14,448 nt of DNA, from contig JAADEW010000037.1 of NCBI GenBank assembly GCA_013153205.1, positions 1 through 14,448 of the forward strand, given 5' to 3'. Origin of the DNA: Deferribacteres bacterium (GTDB lineage Bacteria > Thermosulfidibacterota > Thermosulfidibacteria > Thermosulfidibacterales > Thermosulfidibacteraceae). The position numbers were made by a program, and so were the translations under genes. Positions 14,012 through 14,448 of this stretch are shown piece after piece. The notes under the pieces were generated by a model. It worked only from the letters and a program-made list of their open reading frames with translations, had not been told where the DNA came from and ran no database searches. Every line of letters starts with the position of its first letter. Position 1 is the stretch's first letter.

Positions 14012-14448
14012 CCCTCAAGCTCCAGAAGATACCTCTTCCACCGTATTCCTGCAGAAAACCCCCCTATGTTTCCGTCTTTTCTCACTATTCTATGGCAGGG
14101 AACTATTATTGGCACAGGATTTGCAAAAAGCGCCCTTCCAACTGCCCGCGAAGAGCCGCATCCCACCCTGTGGGCAAGCCATTTATAAGTCCTGACCTCC
14201 CCATAAGGCACCTCCCTCAAAGCGTTCCACACCCTCTTTTGAAAGGGAGTGCCCTCAAGCAAAAGAGGAATTTCTGAAAAATCCACCTTCTCGCCGTTAA
14301 AATACGAACAAAGGAGCTTTTCCGCCCTCTTCAGCACCTCCGGCACATCACCGGCTTCCACGAAAAGCTCCCCAAGACTCAACCTGGAAATTCCCGCATC
14401 ACTCCCAAAGACCGTAGCATACCCCAGCGGGGTCTTTATGGAAACAGC
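13993..14448 (-). CDS. ogt: Methylated-DNA-[protein]-cysteine S-methyltransferase (Ogt/Ada C-terminal type), 5' end outside window
   Basis: Suicide enzyme that removes the methyl group from O6-methylguanine in DNA. The frame stays open to the window edge, so the N-terminus is cut. The visible 151 residues begin AVSIKTPLGYATVFGSDAGIS, which resembles the 'TPLG' start of the Ogt N-terminal domain and shows that the TTG at 14382 is not the true start. The active-site motif IVPCHRIV is present with its acceptor cysteine at about residue 118 of the fragment, along with GTPFQKRVWNALREVPYG, TYKWLA, SRAVGRALFANP and GGFSAG. The family's catalytic and helix-turn-helix elements look intact. It overlaps truA by 19 bases. 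Confidence 0.93.
   Translation of the reverse strand, partial: AVSIKTPLGYATVFGSDAGISRLSLGELFVEAGDVPEVLKRAEKLLCSYFNGEKVDFSEIPLLLEGTPFQKRVWNALREVPYGEVRTYKWLAHRVGCGSSRAVGRALFANPVPIIVPCHRIVRKDGNIGGFSAGIRWKRYLLELEGWRPNP

Noticed and set aside
14383..14448. Taking the ogt gene as complete from a TTG at 14382
   Set aside because: The frame stays open to the edge and the extra residues include the TPLG segment of the Ogt N-terminal domain, so the gene is cut by the window.
1..14448. Search for CRISPR repeats, tRNA genes, IS elements, toxin-antitoxin or defence genes
   Set aside because: No regularly spaced repeats, transposase motifs, tRNA-like folds or defence motifs were seen. Coding sequence fills nearly all of the window, with no gap above about 80 bases.

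Overview
The window is a gene-dense bacterial chromosome segment of moderate GC, almost entirely housekeeping. I see no mobile element, CRISPR array, tRNA/rRNA gene or phage gene. A BamD-type outer-membrane assembly protein and an LPS-core-type glycosyltransferase indicate a diderm (Gram-negative) cell. Lys/Glu/Arg-rich proteins, purine-rich coding strands and a gene order resembling thermophilic lineages suggest a thermophile or a deep-branching group (Aquificota, Thermodesulfobacteriota, Thermosulfidibacter or similar). This placement is an inference; the sequence does not fix a taxon.

Left part (1-1845, plus strand): the 3' part of bamD, then cvpA, then a MEMO/AmmeMemoRadiSam system protein B gene. 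They are packed tightly and read as one transcription unit. It converges on the minus-strand cluster, with only 3 bases between the two stop codons.

The rest (1849-14448) is one long minus-strand series. In transcription order it is: ogt (5' end outside the window), truA, a family 2 glycosyltransferase, ffh, rpsP, khpA, [intrinsic terminator/attenuator], rimM, trmD, a second SPOUT-type RNA methyltransferase, rplS, a small PH-like membrane protein, guaA, dnaE and accA. The ffh-rpsP-khpA-rimM-trmD-(methyltransferase)-rplS block is the widely conserved SRP/S16/TrmD/L19 cluster: protein targeting, two ribosomal proteins, 30S maturation and tRNA m1G37 methylation. The dnaE-accA pair is the adjacency known from E. 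coli. Overlaps of 8-19 nt occur at ogt/truA, glycosyltransferase/ffh, trmD/methyltransferase, methyltransferase/rplS and dnaE/accA, suggesting translational coupling.

I found no clear new multi-gene system. The points most worth a second look are: a canonical intrinsic terminator between khpA and rimM that ends 11 nt before the rimM start codon, with a possible competing upstream pairing; candidate internal promoters before rplS; the uncharacterised methyltransferase between trmD and rplS; the unknown PH-like membrane protein after rplS; the stand-alone MEMO gene; an apparently intact metal site in the DnaE PHP domain; and an A-rich slippery tract at the end of ffh.
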